Shown: positions 1-12,084 of the stretch, in pieces
How the letters are laid out: each line of letters begins with the position of its first letter
Numbering within the stretch: position 1 is the stretch's first letter
From: Physella acuta
Taxonomy: Eukaryota; Mollusca; Gastropoda; Physidae
Length of the DNA stretch: 64,000 nucleotides
NCBI RefSeq assembly: GCF_028476545.1
Contig: NW_026731951.1
Span: forward strand, 315,001 to 379,000
Direction of reading: 5' to 3'
Made by a program: the position numbers and the translations under genes
Notes under the pieces: generated by a model
What the model was told of the DNA's origin: nothing
Seen by the model: only the letters and a program-made list of their open reading frames with translations
The model's database searches: none

Positions 1-561
1 TTATTTCTCTTGATGTTAGTATAGCACTATGGAGCAATTTTCTCACAGTGTTCGTTAAACGTAAATCCAATAATGTTAGCGATTATTGTCCGTATATGTT
101 AGCTTCCAAAGGCCCTAACATTTTTGGGGGTATTTTCTACTTTGATACTCTCAAACAAAATCGTTCCTGATCTGTAATTGATGTTTAGTCTTAGAGTTTG
201 TACATATACACTACAGCATTCATGTGTATATTTTTCTTTGTGAATATGTTATATAAATCATCATAGAATAGCTTGTAATAGATGTATCAAAATTCTATGG
301 TCTATGTCACATTCATTTTAATAATAAAATGTATTAATACATTGTATTAAAATGTGTTTTATAACCGCTGCTTTTCTAAAACAATCTGTATAATACAGTG
401 TTGATACAATAATAATACATAGGTTAACTTTTAAGTGACAAGAAACACAAAATCTTACTTTTCTAAACATGGGTTTTTATTTCATTGTGTTAAACTCAAA
501 AAGTTAAACACATTTAAAAATTATCAGTTTCACCGCCATTCGTGTCAATGTGGAAATTGCG
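1..561. other. 3' flank of gene A, no gene seen
   Basis: AT-rich sequence downstream of the minus-strand gene A stop codon. A minus-strand AATAAA lies at 476-481, about 80 nt after the stop, and is a plausible polyadenylation signal. No other coding or RNA feature was recognised here. Confidence 0.5.
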
Positions 562-820
562 TCAACAGGTGCAAATGTCATCTAGAATAGATTCACCACA
601 AGAACCGTAACTTAACAGTGGCAAGCTGAAAGTAGAATAGAACTTACAACTGGCTGTTAATTATTAATCTTCAATTTTCTAACTTTTAGTGAATCAGTGA
701 ATGTCTATGTTTGGCATGTATTATTATTGATTGATTTGCCTGTGTTTAATATTTTCTTCAACTTCTAGCGTATGGACGCTCATGGTATACACTTGAGAAA
801 ACGTTCTCACATATATATAT

Positions 821-885
<65 letters not shown>

Positions 886-3800
886 TAGTTATAGTTATAG
901 TTATAGTTATAGTTATAGTTATACAGGAATCTATTTTATATCGTTCAATCACCGAGACTGTACTGTATTTAGAAAGACAATCAAACCTTGATTTAAATCC
1001 ACCCGTTACTGTCTCATGAAAACACCAATCACTACTGTGTAGGGACTACTGTTACGTATGTTCTTTTATTCAATGCGAAAACGATCCGAGAAAATATTCA
1101 ATTCTTTATTTGTTCTCGTCTTTACACATAACACAGCAGCCCTCGTCCCTAGCTGCTAACTAAAAGTCCCTTACAACCGTTCACTCCTTCTTTTATACCC
1201 GCAATGGACGTTGGGATACAATTAATATACACCCCGGGATTAAATCAACTCATACACCAGTGGCGTGCAAATCGGAAGTCTGAGAAGGGTGCAAATCGAA
1301 AGTTTCTCCCCGGTCGCCGGGAAGTGTCGCTACGCCTTTGAGGGGCCCACTAACACTTTTTGCATGGGGGCCCAAAAATCCTAGCTACGCCACTGTCACA
1401 CACACACCTCTTTCCTACGTTCTGGACTATTCTTGCCTATTCTAATCTAACGAACAACTGACCCGAACAACTATGCCTAGGTGTGTCCATCTAACTTTAC
1501 CTTTTAACCGGACTAAATGCTTCTCTGCCTGACTTCTGTTACTGCCACGCACAACTGTGGCTGTCTTAATTACACTATACACAAAAATGCACGTAAATGT
1601 GTCTATCTAACTAACTCCACACACAACACACACACATACAGACACACACACACGTACACACAATGTGTCCACACATCTTATAAAACAACAGTACCTGCTA
1701 ATTTTCCACATAGAGTAGGGAATATGGCTGGACGCCTCAGGGAATAGGTTGAAACTTGTCACAGTTGCGATAGAGTTACAGCTTAACATAACAGCGTAAG
1801 ATGCGACTTGCTGGTACATAAACTTTGTGTTAATAACTTAAAGTAAGTAGTATAAAAACAAATATGTAATGCCATTTAAATACATTCAATCGTTTACATA
1901 ATCAACTTTTTGTTCAAACTATTATTTTTAACCAGATTTATTAATAGCAAACACGTTTTATATCAAGTAAAATAATAAATAAAAGCCAAGTAAATATGTT
2001 AAATAACATCTTCATATTATTGATGTTGTATATTACTTGCAGTAAAAACGAATTCTCAGAAAAAACAATTGAAAAATAAAATAATTGGAACTATACGGTT
2101 ACAGTTTACATCACGTCTCTCGTATGACTTGTACTAAACTCTCGTATTGCTATTTATAAAACGTACCCCATCAAAGTGCCCTGTGCAGTCAGGATAAGTT
2201 CCGATAAAGATGTTGTACTCCATAGGTCGGTATATGGACACACACTCAGGGCGGGATGAGAAGGCGGATAGGGGCAGGTCACTCAGTAGCGAGGTACTGA
2301 AGTTACCGGACCTTGAGAGACAACTTAATTGTTACAGTCGACAGGTGTATATGCAGAACTCTTCAATTTGACAGGAGAATTTCGGTGTGGGTTATTTTTT
2401 GTGTGTGACTCAAAATGTGTGTGTTTATGTGTTGTGTGTGTATGTTTGTATGCCTGTGTGTGTACGTATACATTATTTTAAACTTAAGAAAAAAATAATC
2501 TTTAACTTCGTGCACCAGGAGCTTTGATAAAAACACAGACATAGCACTGCGATCAAAACTTAGCCCAGACACCTAGGGGTCATCCATAAATGACGTAGCA
2601 CTCGTAGGGGGGGAGGGGGGTCCGTAATTTTGTGACGGTGTGTGATGAGGGGGAAGGGGGGGGGGAGTTCAGATGTTGCGACGTCACATTTTTGCATTAT
2701 AAAAAAGCAATGTTAGAAAACGAATTTTAGACGTTATTTCGCGTTTAAGATAACTGTTTTAATAAATTGTAATAGTTTAGACAAGATTTTGGAAAAATAT
2801 CGATGTTTAAAAAGAAATGCAACAGCAATTTTGAAGGGGGTTGTAGGTTGAGGTGTGACGTTATTTTAGGGGGGGGGGGGTCTTGCTTTTTGTGACGACG
2901 TGTGACGGAGGGGAGGGGGGGAGGTAAAAGTCGTCAAAAAAAGCGTGACGTCATTTATGGATGACCCCCTGCACTGTAATTAGACCGTTACAAAGTGTCT
3001 CTCCCCCAAACACTCTACCCTGTAATTAGACCAATATCTACTGTCTCTACCCCATACACCGACACATACCTACTGTCTCTACCCCATACACCTACACATA
3101 CCTACTGTCCCTATCCCAGACACCTACCATGTAATTAGACCAATACCTACTGTATCAACTCCAGACACCTACCTTGTTATTAGACCAATACATACTGTCT
3201 CTACCCCATACACCTACCCTGTAATTAGACCAATACCTACTGCTTCCACCCCATACACCTACCCTGTAATTAGACCAATACCTACTGCTTCCACCCCATA
3301 CACCTACCCTATAATTAGACCAATACCTACTGTCTTTACCCCATACACCTACCCTGTAATTAGACCAATACCTACTGTATCTACCCCATACACCTACCTT
3401 GTTATTAGACCAATACATACTGTCTCTACCCCATACACCTACATATACCTACTTTCTCTAGCATAAACACCTACCCTGTAATTAGACCAATACTAACTAG
3501 ACCAATACATGCTGTCTCTACCCCATACACCCACCCTGTAATTAGACCAATAACTACTGTATCTACCCCATACACCTACCTTGTTATTAGACCAATACAT
3601 GCTGTCTCTACCCCATACACCCACCCTGTAATTAGACCAATAACTACTGTATCTACCCCATACACCCACCCTGTAATTAGACCAATAACTACTGTATCTA
3701 CCCCATACACCTACCTTGTTATTAGACCAATACATGCTGTCTCTACCCCATACACCCACCCTGTAATTAGACCAATAACTACTGTATCTACCCCATACAC

Positions 3801-4977
3801 CTACCTTGTTATTAGACCAATACATACTGTCTCTACCCCATACACCCACCCTGTAATTAGACCAATACCTACTGTATCTAACCCATACACTTACCCTGCA
3901 ATTAGACATATACCTACTGCCTCCACCCCATACACCTACATATACCTACTTTATCTAGCATAAACACCTACCCTGTAATTAGACCAATACTAACGATCTC
4001 TACCCCATACACCTACCCTGCAGGTAGTGTGAAGTTGTGAGAGAGAGTCTGGATGAAACCCTCGTCTGAAACACCGACGACAATAACCTCTTGTCTCAGA
4101 ACATTTGAGTTAAGTCTCTCTTCAAAGTACAACACTCGGTCCTTAGAGTAAGTTAGGCATATTTATCTACATTAGTCATAACACTGTCATGTTTGCTAAA
4201 AGTTAATAATCAAGCAAACATGAATTAACTAAAAATTCATTTTTTTGAGTAAGATTGATTTAGACTAATGAGTATGTTTCTGGTCTTTCGTGTTTGATTT
4301 TAGACATACAATTTTTAGATTAGGGATACTAGTTTGGTTTTACATTTAGATTGACATGTTTGATTTTAGACTTTTAAAATAATATCAAACTTATAGGTTT
4401 AGTTTTAGACTTACAGGTTTAGTTTTAGACTTACAGGTTTAGATTTAGACTTACAGGTTTGAATGCCGGAATGTCCACCTCATATAAAATGAGGTTCACT
4501 TCGTCTTGTGCTGGAGGGGGGCGTTCCCGTCCTAAATCTCCAGCATTACTGTACTCACCGGAAATCAGTGCCATAAAGGTCGTCACTAGTGAGCAACCAC
4601 ATTCTGAAGTATAGGCACAGTGTACTTAAATCACCTTAGTCGAAATATTATACACAGTATATACGAGATAAATGGCCCGTTGAGGAATTATACAACTGGC
4701 GCTAGTTTGGTAGTGTAGTCTTTTTTCACTAAACCGAAACCAAAACCAAAGCTACCACCTTAACTACAAATTGAACAGGAACCGAAAAATGACACTGGAA
4801 ACGGATTTTTATCCATAATCATCATTTTAATCGGAGTTAAGCTGGATCTACAAGTAGTTACTGCACATTGATACTAAATATAGTCGTAGCCGTACCCCTA
4901 AACCTTGCACTTAATCTCAATCATGACAAAAGTCGCATTTTGGAATTTCTTTCAGGCGACTCGACTTGGGGGGGGGG

Positions 4978-5051
<74 letters not shown>

Positions 5052-5247
5052 GTTCATGTTACAGTATAACAGAAAGCAGTCATCTGAATAAATATGAATG
5101 TACATTCTACGTAATGAAACATGTAAAAAAATAACCGCAAATGTAGTATTATATATTGAATGAGGTAAACGAACCATTGGCTGAGGTTGGAGACAACCAC
5201 AAGAAAAAGAACACGACTGAGACTGCAGCTCTCTGTTGAGGTAACAT
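562..5247 (-). CDS. Secreted CpcT/CpeT-like protein, paralogue A (six exons)
   Basis: Predicted exons in transcript order: 5175-5247, 4455-4603, 4017-4141, 2167-2311, 1695-1810, 562-625. All are bounded by GT/AG and their phases (1,0,2,0,2) agree, giving 223 residues. Residues 1 to about 22 form a signal peptide (MLPQQRAAVSVVFFLWLSPT...A). The mature part opens with ECGC and carries GEYSNAGD (40-47), YFEERLNS then RQE (79-92), HNFTL with a glycosylation sequon, PECVSIYRP (137-145), FIGTYPDC (151-158), SCNSIATV (174-181), and ends YGSCGESILDDICTC. The eight cysteines (26, 28, 139, 158, 175, 212, 221, 223) match those of B and C. The GxYSN, EE...RQ and xCxxxYR motifs resemble the CpcT/CpeT lyase family, so a ligand-binding barrel is inferred, not shown. 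Introns are full of repeats: (TA)n in introns 1 and 5, a minisatellite and a MITE in intron 3, and a hAT MITE in intron 5. Confidence 0.72.
811..924. repeat. (AT)n microsatellite followed by (TTATAG)n
   Basis: An almost pure AT dinucleotide array (811-880) runs straight into about seven TTATAG hexamers (881-924). It lies in intron 5 of gene A. Reading frames across it are artefacts. Confidence 0.95.
1258..1395. mobile_element. Short hAT-type MITE
   Basis: The element begins CAGTGGCGTGC and ends GCTACGCCACTG, so its ends are inverted repeats. It is flanked by TCATACAC (1250-1257) and TCACACAC (1396-1403), an 8-bp target duplication with one mismatch. Inside are pieces of the GTGCAAATCGAAAGTTT motif shared with the copies at 24124 and 53477. 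It is non-coding and lies in intron 5 of gene A. Confidence 0.6.
2167..2311 (-). CDS. Gene A exon 4 (most conserved exon)
   Basis: This 145-nt exon encodes residues 116-164 with the block PECVSIYRPMEYNIFIGTYP, which is identical in paralogue B. Splice sites are CAAG before the exon and GTACGT after it. It is listed separately because its intron neighbours are long and repeat-filled. Confidence 0.8.
2576..2969. mobile_element. Foldback MITE with GGGGTCATCCATAAATGACGT ends
   Basis: The left end GGGGTCATCCATAAATGACG is inverted at the right end (ACGTCATTTATGGATGACCCC). The 394-bp body is non-coding and has two G-rich tracts. Flanking sequence on both sides matches the 45-bp minisatellite (CAGACACCTA on the left, CCCTG...TAATTAGACC on the right). 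The element therefore jumped into the edge of the existing array in intron 3 of gene A. I did not identify the superfamily or a clear target duplication. Confidence 0.7.
2971..4016. repeat. 45-bp minisatellite in intron 3 of gene A
   Basis: About twenty imperfect 45-bp units contain TAATTAGACCAATACCTACT and CTACCCCATACACCTACC. Because 45 is a multiple of three, the minus strand stays open as a false repeat protein (YWSNYRVGVWG). On the minus strand each unit carries CAGGGTAGGTG, which matches the real exon 3 splice donor at the right edge of the array (4017/4016). Confidence 0.9.
4986..5048. repeat. (TA)n microsatellite
   Basis: An uninterrupted TA array preceded by a run of G. It sits in intron 1 of gene A, and open frames across it are artefacts. 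Confidence 0.95.
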
Positions 5248-7395
5248 CGTTTGTACATCTATATCTCTCAATGAGGGCTGGATTAGTAATATCAAGCTTT
5301 GTGTGGCTCACTCGAACTGTGACAAGCTAGGGTGAGATGTACATGACATTAACTATCGCTACTGCAGGAATGTTGTGACTTGTGTTGTAATCAATACATG
5401 ACATGCTGTTGTTTACATCTTGATGAAAACAGATGTACATTTAAAGACCGCTGGAGATGAGGTGACCAGAGACAATTTATTACCCTCCTTTCTTTTTACT
5501 TTTAAAAAATCGTATTTGCACTATCACATTAGTTTTTCGGGTGTATACTTGCACAGGAGATACATATATACGAAGGTAAAGGAATACAGAGATAATTTAC
5601 TTTTTATTACGAAAACAATAAACGGGGGTTGGGGGGGGGGGGGGTAATTTCACACGCTACAGTAATACATAAAAAAAAAATAACCTAATGTGAAAATAAG
5701 CAGATAATTCCGGAGACTTGTTTACGTGCAGCCACTCTTAAATCACTGGTAGTGCTCCACATAGTCCGTATTGGACATCATTAAAGTTATTAGTAACACA
5801 ACGTATTAAGTTAACGTAAAAATCAACAGCCAGCTGGCCGGAGTTGAAAAAAAAATGTTAAATATTTTTAAAAGTGCATGCGTTAGTAAGCTGAAAGTTA
5901 AATGCAGATAAAATAAAATAATTCCTTTGATCGAACAATTTTTTTAATCGACCTCTTACAAATAGAAAAAGGTTTAGTTTTATGTAAATTAATTCACTTT
6001 AAAAAAAGGACAGTTCAGTGTAAATGGTATGTAATTGCCTCGGGTTACTCTAAGTCTATCATTAGCATCAACCACGGCTACATTGTTACATTAGGACGTA
6101 TAAAGCGATGTGACTCTATGAGGTGGCAACTCATAGTTAAACAACACTAGCGTCTATGTAGGACACATATTAGCCTACATATGTTGTATCGAATAACATG
6201 TGATGGACATAATGAAATAGAGTTTAATATTTGAACATAAGTAATGCACTTATAAAAGTATAACTGATAGAAACAAAAGCAATTAGATTGTACTTCAGGA
6301 CGACTGATATATGAAGAAATAAACTGAATCAAGCAATGGAAGAAATATCAGTAACCGCTTATACATTATCAATTACTGGCTAACGCTGTAAACCGACATA
6401 CACCAAACACCACACATAATTTCGTAATGTTTTGTATTGTTGACTTTATAGTGAATTACATCTATACTTTTGACACCATACTATAATCCAATGGTAGTGG
6501 GGGATATAGCATACTTAAAATGTGCAGTAAACACACATTTCTGTATTTTACATAAACCTCCAATACAGTAAGAATGTTATTAACTATATATGTAACATTT
6601 TTTTTAAAAACTGATCATATAATATAAGCATTGTATAATTTATCAAATTATTAAATGCATTTTTTTCTTTTTCTGGTTATTTAACACGAAAAAATATTTT
6701 AAAGTGGGATGTTACTCTTGTAAAATATTATTGTAAAATTATGCTCTATTTTGAGGATTAGCTCCCATTTACTATGTTTTAAACATAAAATAAAATAACG
6801 TATTATTCTTCTGGTTATCGCCCTTGAGTTAAGAGGTTTTATATAGTGTTATGAATTCCCGCTAGTTGACGGGAGAGTGCGGTAACCCAAGGTGTCAAGC
6901 CCACCCTCACAACCACAATATTTGGGTACTTAAACTAGAGGCTATTTGGTTTATATCCCTTCCGGATGGTATCACATTGCTGTCGGTATATTCCAAAAGT
7001 TTTTAACTAAATAGTTTAAGGGTAGCATCCACAGCTATATTATCTATTTGAAGGTTTAGATTGTAGTATGTGGACGGTTAGGCAACCTATTTTTGATTGG
7101 TACATGATACATTTTTTACAAGCAACGTCTGTCTGTTTGTTTGTTTGTTTGTAGTTTGTTTGTGGGTTTGTGACAAATCTTGTAACTCAACTTTGAACCA
7201 CTTCTAATGCAGCGATCTCGTTCAAACTTTCCAGATCCGTTCCACTTCAATGACAATACAATTATATCTATTTTTTATTTGATTTAATGTTCAATTAGTC
7301 AATAAAAAGAATTAAACGGTTTCGAAACTACGGGAAAAACACAAAATTAAATCACTCGATAGATTACTATATTCAATAACAGAAGGGGCGATAAG

Positions 7396-7712
7396 CAGCT
7401 ACACGCGGCCACCCTAACAGTCTGGTGAGCTGTGGTTCACGAGAATGATTACAATGGTCGAGCCGGTCGATCTAGTGAAGGCTATGAAGGGAAGATAATA
7501 TAGTTTTTAAAAAGATATCAAACTAAGGGGAGATAACATGATCTACTTGATCTGAGTGATGTCGTCTGTAAACTGCGGTTATGGGTGGCTGCTTTTGGGA
7601 GAGGGGTGTGATAATAATCTTTCATGAGCTACTGATAGTGTTTTAATGCATATATTTTCAGTTGCAGCATTGGTAGATATAGATTATTCATTACCAAAAA
7701 GTAAAAACTAAA
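7396..7712 (+). mobile_element. Truncated Helitron-like fragment
   Basis: Motifs in order are CTGGTGAGCTGTGGTTCACG, ACTAAGGGGAGATAAC and CTACTGATAGTGTTTTAATGC. They match the non-coding 5' region of the Helitron at 59092-62831, best its inner copy near 62170-62370 read on the minus strand. The terminal hairpin is missing, so this is a relic. Confidence 0.6.
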
Positions 7713-7716
7713 ACAA

Positions 7717-8288
7717 ATATTAAAAACTTTCTAATAGCAAGCTTTTAAATGCAACGAAGATTAAGAAAATAAACTTGCTTTCTCTCATAAAAGCTATGTT
7801 TGTTCACTAAAATATATATATATATATAATTCTCTTCTGGGAGACGCTAAAAAACAAGCTGTAAGCGCGCTCCCTACCATCCCACCCCTACATGATCTGG
7901 TGAGCTGTGGCTCACGCTAAATGTTTACAGTCGTAGAGCCGGGTTTAGTGACGGTTAATAGGGGCCGATAATTTAGTTTGAAACGATTTTAAACTTAGGG
8001 GAGGTAACTAAGAGGAGGCTGTTTTCACGGGGGTGGGGTAGGGGTTGGGGAAATGAGGGGGGTGGTATCGTCCTTAACGAGCTACTGATAGTGTTTTAAA
8101 GCAAATATATTAAGTGGCAGCATTGGTACTGCCGAATTCACAAATTGTGAATTACTGAAAAGTAGAAAATAAAACAACTAAATAGCGGCGTATGATACGC
8201 CGCGGGTCGACTCGTATGTAATAAAAAAGCAGGTTTTCTTAGTTTCAGTGCATTTAAAAGCTTGCTATTAGAAATGTTTTTTTTAATA
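7717..8288. repeat. Inverted repeat flanking a Helitron derivative
   Basis: The left arm (about 7717-7781, with CTAATAGCAAGCTTTTAAATGC) is the reverse complement of the right arm (about 8225-8288, with GCATTTAAAAGCTTGCTATTAG). The arms are about 64 bp and differ at several positions. The 440-bp spacer is the non-autonomous Helitron at 7811-8214. No coding sequence is present. Confidence 0.7.
7811..8214 (+). mobile_element. Non-autonomous Helitron
   Basis: The left end (TATATATAATTCTCTTCTGG) matches the 5' end of the Helitron at 62831 read on the minus strand. The right end has the hairpin GCGGCGTATGATACGCCGC followed by GGGTCGACTCG and then T. The large Helitron ends GGGTCGACTAG then T, so this copy has CTCG in place of the usual CTRR. 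The leading TC is not seen. The body is non-coding and corresponds to the outer 5' non-coding region of the large copy fused to its 3' hairpin. Confidence 0.75.
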
Positions 8289-9423
8289 TGTGTGTATTCT
8301 CACGTTATAACATAGGAAGCCACCATGTCAGTAGTAACACATACTAGTGTAAGTACAAGCAATGTACATTTGGCACTTAGTGTGTCACGTAATGGTGACG
8401 GAACACCATACTACAAAAGTATTTTTTACTTTTAAATTTTGAAATAGAGCTTTAGGAAAAAGAAGATGGATATGCCGAAACACAATAATTTGCCTCGAGA
8501 ATTTTTTTTCTTTTATGTATAAAAGATAAATGAAATCGATTTCCCACTGTTACCCTTGTTGTTAAAATAGATGGTGAACTGATCAAAGTGGTCGATTATT
8601 GACGTTAAGTAGTTAGTTTACACAGATGGGTGACGTTTATTTTTCTGAGGTTATCTGATGTCTGAAACATAATATTGAGCTAATGTGTTTGTATTGACAA
8701 GCTCTAGACATATTTGTGTCACATATTAGCTACAGGTATCATACAGCAGTCCATTCAACGACTTATCAATTTTTAGATCAGCATTTTTATATATCGAGAA
8801 AAAGCAATAACTATTCAATTTGTGTAACGTCAAGGTTTATTTATTGTTTAGGATTTTGTAGAGACAGCTGTTACTCAGTTTTTTACTCTATTCGAGTGAT
8901 GCATTTCGACCATTGTGTTTAGTTGCCTCTAAAATTGCCAATAAAATGGTAATAATTTCGATTTAAATTCGACAATAAACACAGCTCACTAACAAAAACA
9001 TGTATATAAGGGGAAACTACTGTGGGAAACATCACCCATTAGATCGTTCAGGCTAGTTAAGTTTGGAGAATTAAAAATGTAACTTGGCCGAGACGAAACC
9101 TAAAAAGAGAACGTATAATGAAAATTGTAATGCATTATAAAAACAACTAAGGCATTTTTATCGTAGCTAAAGAAATACATTTTTATTTATTTATTTTTCC
9201 CGAATCGATAAAAGTTATACAGTTATTTTATTTTTAGTTTCTTATTTAATAACTCATAATAAACATTAATTTTACAGTATTTATATAATCCAGAACACAT
9301 TTTTAAAAGAAACGAATGCTCTAGAGTTAAGCACACATGCACACAACGGGGAATTCTTGTCTAAATGATTGTATCTTATGCTAATGCTGAACGCATCGGG
9401 TAAACGCGGCCACAGAAGGCAGA

Positions 9424-10707
9424 TCAGCAGGTACAGATATCATCGAATATGGTTTCTCCACAGGTTCCGTAGTTCAGCAGTGGATAGCTGAAAGGAGATA
9501 CCAGTTAGTGTTTTATTTCACAAAAATGTTGCAAGCAAGTCACGCACAGCGGTAGATTTAGCAGGTGAGTCTAATTTGTTTAAAAAAAATAATCTAATAT
9601 AAAACAATATTTAAAGATAATTATGCGTACACAAATTGGGGCATTGGTTTATATTTTTTTGAGAGTTAAAATATCAACTTTTTGGCTGATTACTGTAATG
9701 GGTCATTCATGCAAATGAAGAAAGCTTTATACTTTATTCAAATATTAAAAGATTAGCGAAAACAAATGATCATGTTGTTTCAAATATTTAAAAAAAAAAG
9801 TTCTTCAAGCTCTATTTCAAATCCAATCTTTCAAACGTTTTCGTTCATTTTTAATTGGATACTTTTTAAATATTTACAATAATTGTTTAAAGAAATCATA
9901 TGTTAATACCTACATCTAGTATATCTATGGTGTAATGGCCGTGACACTCATATAGAACTAATGCCAATTGTTTAGTGAAAAACAAATCGTAACAATATTT
10001 TTTTTTATCTAATGTTGCTCCAATACATTAAAAGCTGCTTTATTCATACGTCTTTTTTATCTTTCTAATGCAGTTGTACTACCTGTTTATTTTCCAAATA
10101 GAGTAAGGGACAGCGCTGGAAGCTTCAGGGAAAATATTAAAGCTTGAAACCAAGGCGATAGAGTTACAGCTCTGCATAATTGTATACGATGCAACTTCCT
10201 AAAAAAAGATATTGATCTACCACAACATTTTATCATATCTATGAAAGCTTATTTACTATACTTTTTACAAAGTAAAATATTGTTGATCGACTGTAAAAAT
10301 GTATAAGATAATTTTATTTTATTTTACAAGTTAATGTCAAATACATGTTTTCATTGCTCTGATTTCATATCGAACAGTTTGATATAGTAAAGTGAATATT
10401 TGTTTAGACCAACATTGATTGATATTGAGTTAGTAATTACCGCGAAATAAAACAAACATTCCCATCTATAATACAGCATTACTGTTTTACTGCGTTTGAA
10501 ACGAGTCAATGATGTGATTCTTTACCCCATTAAAGTGCCCTGTACAGTCAGGATAGGTCCCAATGAAGATGTTGTACTCCATAGGTCGGTATATGGACAC
10601 ACACTCAGGGCGCGAGTAGAAGGCAGATAGAGGCAGATCATTCAGGAGGGACACATTGAAGTTTTCAGACCTAGACAGACAATGTAGAACCGTAAATACA
10701 TACACAA

Positions 10708-10789
<82 letters not shown>

Positions 10790-12084
10790 TTACAGCGATC
10801 TATCTTTAAAACAGTAAGATAGTTACTGTTGCAGCGATATACTAACCCACTAGACAGGGTGAAGTTGTAAGACACCATCTTGACGAAGCTTTCATCTGTT
10901 ACACTAATCACCAGAATCTCTTGTCTTAATATCTCTGAGTTGACTTTTTCTTCAAAGTAGAGCACCCTGTTCTAAATTGGTATAGCATACATATGGTTTA
11001 GTATTATTCACATTCAATCTTAATAAGAGCATGAGTAGGTATTAACTGTTGTGCGCTGCTTAAAACGTATAATACAAACTAAAGGTAGCGTTAAAGTATG
11101 CATTTTAGTGTTAGTTATTATAGTGTAAATGAGTGCAACGGCCATAATTCAGACAGTATTAAAAGAGTTGTGTCTACTGACCGGCAGGAACGCTGGGACG
11201 AAGACTTCCTGTAGAGTGACCTTGAGCTCATCTTGTGCAGCAGTGGTGCTCTCACGTCCGATGTCCCCGGCATTACTGTACTCACCAGATATGATCGCCA
11301 GAAACCTCGTCTCCAGGGAACATCCGCACTCTGTGGATGTACACATTAAAGTTATATTTGCTCCTGTACTACAGGGAACATCCGCATTCTGTGGATGTAC
11401 AAAATACATTTATATTTGTTCCTGTACTACAGGGAACATATGCAATGCTTAGGGTGTACAAAATACATTTATATTTGTTCCTGTACTACAGGGAACATTG
11501 GGATCCTTATTTCTGATACAATATGAATATTTTATAGATATTTTTTTGAAATTCCAGAATCTTGGCGCATTGTTGGGTCAAATATTTTTACAAATATTGC
11601 TAAGAAATTGAAAATGTCATAAATATGTAATTCACCTAGTTCCGGATATAAGTGATAACTTGAGATAGCTATCTTCTTATGCTGTATTTTCTAGAACTGT
11701 AGTCCATATTGTAAACATAAATAATTGGTTTTAATGAGTAAAATTTGAATACATTTTTTTGCATCATAATGGGCATTTATTTATATTCCAATTTATAGCT
11801 ATTTGATCATCATCACCTTGGTTGGTAAAAAATGTATTTAGGAATTTATAGGCCTAATTGATTTTTTGACATTTTGATTTAAAGCTTGTAGTTTGCTGTT
11901 ACTTTTATGAAATTTACACAAAACAATGACATATTATTTTACTTTAACCAGATGTTACGTTTAAGAAATGTGTTCAGAAAAAGCAATAAAATATATTTTA
12001 TTTTACCCAACCTGCGGTCGATGTTTGTCCCCGACTCAGGGATATGCTCACGGCAATAATCACAGTTTGTATTAGAATAAACAT
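9424..12084 (-). CDS. Secreted CpcT/CpeT-like protein, paralogue B (six exons)
   Basis: Predicted exons in transcript order: 12012-12084, 11182-11330, 10847-10971, 10526-10670, 10083-10198, 9424-9487. All have GT/AG borders and give 223 residues. The start ATG at 12084 opens a signal peptide, MFILIQTVIIAVSISLSRGQ. Key motifs are GEYSNAGDIGR (40-50), VLYFEEKVN then LRQE (77-92), YNFT (sequon at 110), NVS (sequon at 121), PECVSIYRP (137-145) and FIGTYPDC (151-158). The C-terminus is YGTCGETIFDDICTC. It aligns with A and C without gaps. Minus-strand AATAAA-like signals occur in the run near 9181-9197. A function beyond a secreted, disulfide-bonded, possibly ligand-binding protein cannot be stated. 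Confidence 0.75.
10712..10787. repeat. (TA)n microsatellite
   Basis: A TA array in intron 3 of gene B, between exons 10847-10971 and 10526-10670. The same intron holds the minisatellite in paralogue A. Confidence 0.95.
11331..11510. repeat. Short tandem repeat of about 60 bp next to gene B exon 2
   Basis: About three units of CTGTACTACAGGGAACATcCG with ATTTATATTTG spacers lie directly upstream, in the minus-strand sense, of exon 2. Each repeats part of the exon 2 acceptor region (GGAACATCCGCA...CTGTGGATGTAC). This is a second case in this cluster of a tandem repeat growing from an exon edge. Confidence 0.6.

Larger units (their letters stand above)
5248..9423. other. Intergenic stretch between genes B and A
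   Basis: No gene was recognised. It is AT-rich, with a poly-G tract near 5630-5643, a (TTTG)n run near 7129-7165, and the Helitron-derived sequences at 7396-8288. The part just above 5247 should hold the gene A promoter; I could not pick out a convincing core element. Confidence 0.5.

Noticed and set aside
1054-1680. Second possible LTR-like stretch (TGTTACGTATG start)
   Set aside because: No matching right end or target duplication could be set, and a hAT MITE interrupts it. There is too little to call a fossil LTR.
3155-3909. Repeat protein frame YWSNYRVGVWG on the minus strand
   Set aside because: The 45-bp unit is a multiple of three, so the frame stays open by arithmetic. It lies in intron 3 of gene A and has no start or splice context of its own.
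2971-4016. CRISPR-like array
   Set aside because: Units are contiguous with no unique spacers, and the DNA is eukaryotic. It is a minisatellite.
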